A stretch of DNA of 64,000 nt from Talinum fruticosum. Its lineage: Eukaryota > Streptophyta > Magnoliopsida > Caryophyllales > Talinaceae. Below the pieces are notes generated by a model. That model saw only the letters and a program-made list of their open reading frames with translations, did no database searches and was not told where the DNA came from. A program made the position numbers and the translations under genes. The stretch is taken from NCBI GenBank assembly GCA_021018815.1, contig JAITYX010000055.1, positions 3,099,422 to 3,163,421 of the forward strand, written 5' to 3'. This document shows positions 63,316-64,000 of the stretch, one piece after another. Positions within the stretch are counted from its first letter, which is position 1; the number at the start of each line of letters is the position of its first letter.

Positions 63316-64000
63316 CTGTCAATGTACAACCACTTGCTATTAGTATTATGTTGCAATTCCTTGAAGATATTCCTTTTCCTTTTTTTTTGAAAATTTTAGA
63401 AGGTGACCTTGTGATTATGTATATTTATTTGATAAACAGGAAAAATATGAATTCCAAATAGTATTTAAAAGAATGTCCATACATTATCCCTCTGCCACTA
63501 ACGTCGTTAAAAATCAATTGAAATGATCCAATTGTCCTTATATTTCTTTGTCTAAACCTCTTCCCTGTTCCTAATCTCTCTCTCTCTCTAACCCTCTTAT
63601 CCGGAACCTACTCATAAGGGTACTATTTAAAATTTAAAATTTTTGCATCAAAACACTCTAAAAAAAAGGGAACTCAACAGTTAACAGTCAAATTTAACAG
63701 TGAATGTCACGGATCAGATTTTGTCAAAGCATCAGGGTACTATTTGCATTTTAAAAATAGTGTTCACTAAATGGAATTTGCAAAAACACAAGAGTATCAA
63801 ATGGAATTTCCCTTTTTTTGGCGGGGGGAGGTCAAATGGCTACGTCAACATACAATGAAAACTAGACATGGGAATGGGAATTGTCAGTGAGATGGAATAT
63901 ACCTAAGTTTTGAAGGATCATGTCCAAATAAACCACAATTTGAATAAATCTTTTCATTTGATTTACCTAAGAAAGATTATTATTAGCTTAGGAAGATGCA
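63316..64000 (-). other. Intron of the polymerase epsilon gene, running off the window
   Basis: The exon expected just upstream (family sequence around LHDPALHRMLHK) is not found, so the intron continues past the right edge. A CT-rich tract (63560-63590) and MITE-like phrases about 63640-63820 (CAAATGGAATTT) suggest an inserted repeat. Confidence 0.5.

Noticed and set aside
1..64000. Search for tRNA, rRNA, CRISPR arrays, bacterial operons or integrated viral genes
   Set aside because: Only tRNA-like B boxes without cloverleaf were found; no direct-repeat/spacer arrays, Shine-Dalgarno operons or viral proteins.

Overview
This window is nuclear DNA from a flowering plant, most likely a eudicot. 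The base composition is AT-rich. Genes have GT-AG introns, plant-type MITEs, LINEs and SINE-like repeats lie between them, and every recognisable protein belongs to a plant family. No prokaryotic, organellar or viral signal was seen. The species cannot be fixed from the sequence alone.

Layout. 1-3.9 kb: fairly unique sequence without a recognisable protein, possibly the 5' part of a minus-strand transcript. 5.9-8.4 kb: a Tourist-like MITE, then a 1.3-kb hAT element that keeps terminal inverted repeats, a perfect 8-bp target duplication and the last exons of a transposase. 10.2-13.5 kb: a decayed gene whose end encodes a Ulp1-type cysteine peptidase. 16.1-17.9 kb: a 5'-truncated L1-type LINE on the minus strand, flanked by a 12-bp target duplication inside a small minisatellite. 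18-23.8 kb: AT-rich repeats and a tandem duplication. 24.0-25.5 kb: a GC-rich, intronless cytochrome P450 of the CYP94C type (jasmonoyl-isoleucine oxidation in the family), with a frameshift just after its start codon. 25.5-34.4 kb: microsatellites and many MITEs. 34.5-36.3 kb (minus): a secreted root-cap-domain protein with three Cys-rich modules and a Pro-rich tandem repeat carrying a 1-bp frameshift. 42.0-48.3 kb (plus): a six-exon histidine-phosphotransfer-like gene whose phospho-accepting His is replaced by Tyr. Two MITEs in inverted orientation sit in the introns either side of its fourth exon. 49.3-50.4 kb (minus): a second LINE relic. 53.7-57.1 kb (plus): a nine-exon, probably plastid-targeted aldo-keto reductase. 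58.5-64.0 kb (minus): the last seven exons of the catalytic subunit of DNA polymerase epsilon, converging on the reductase gene and running off the right edge.

The genes do not form a pathway. They are separate single-copy-style loci set in repeat-rich DNA. The points most worth following are the pseudo-phosphotransfer gene with its bracketed, frame-neutral exon 4, and the two frameshifts in low-complexity tracts of otherwise intact genes, which could be true inactivation or assembly error.
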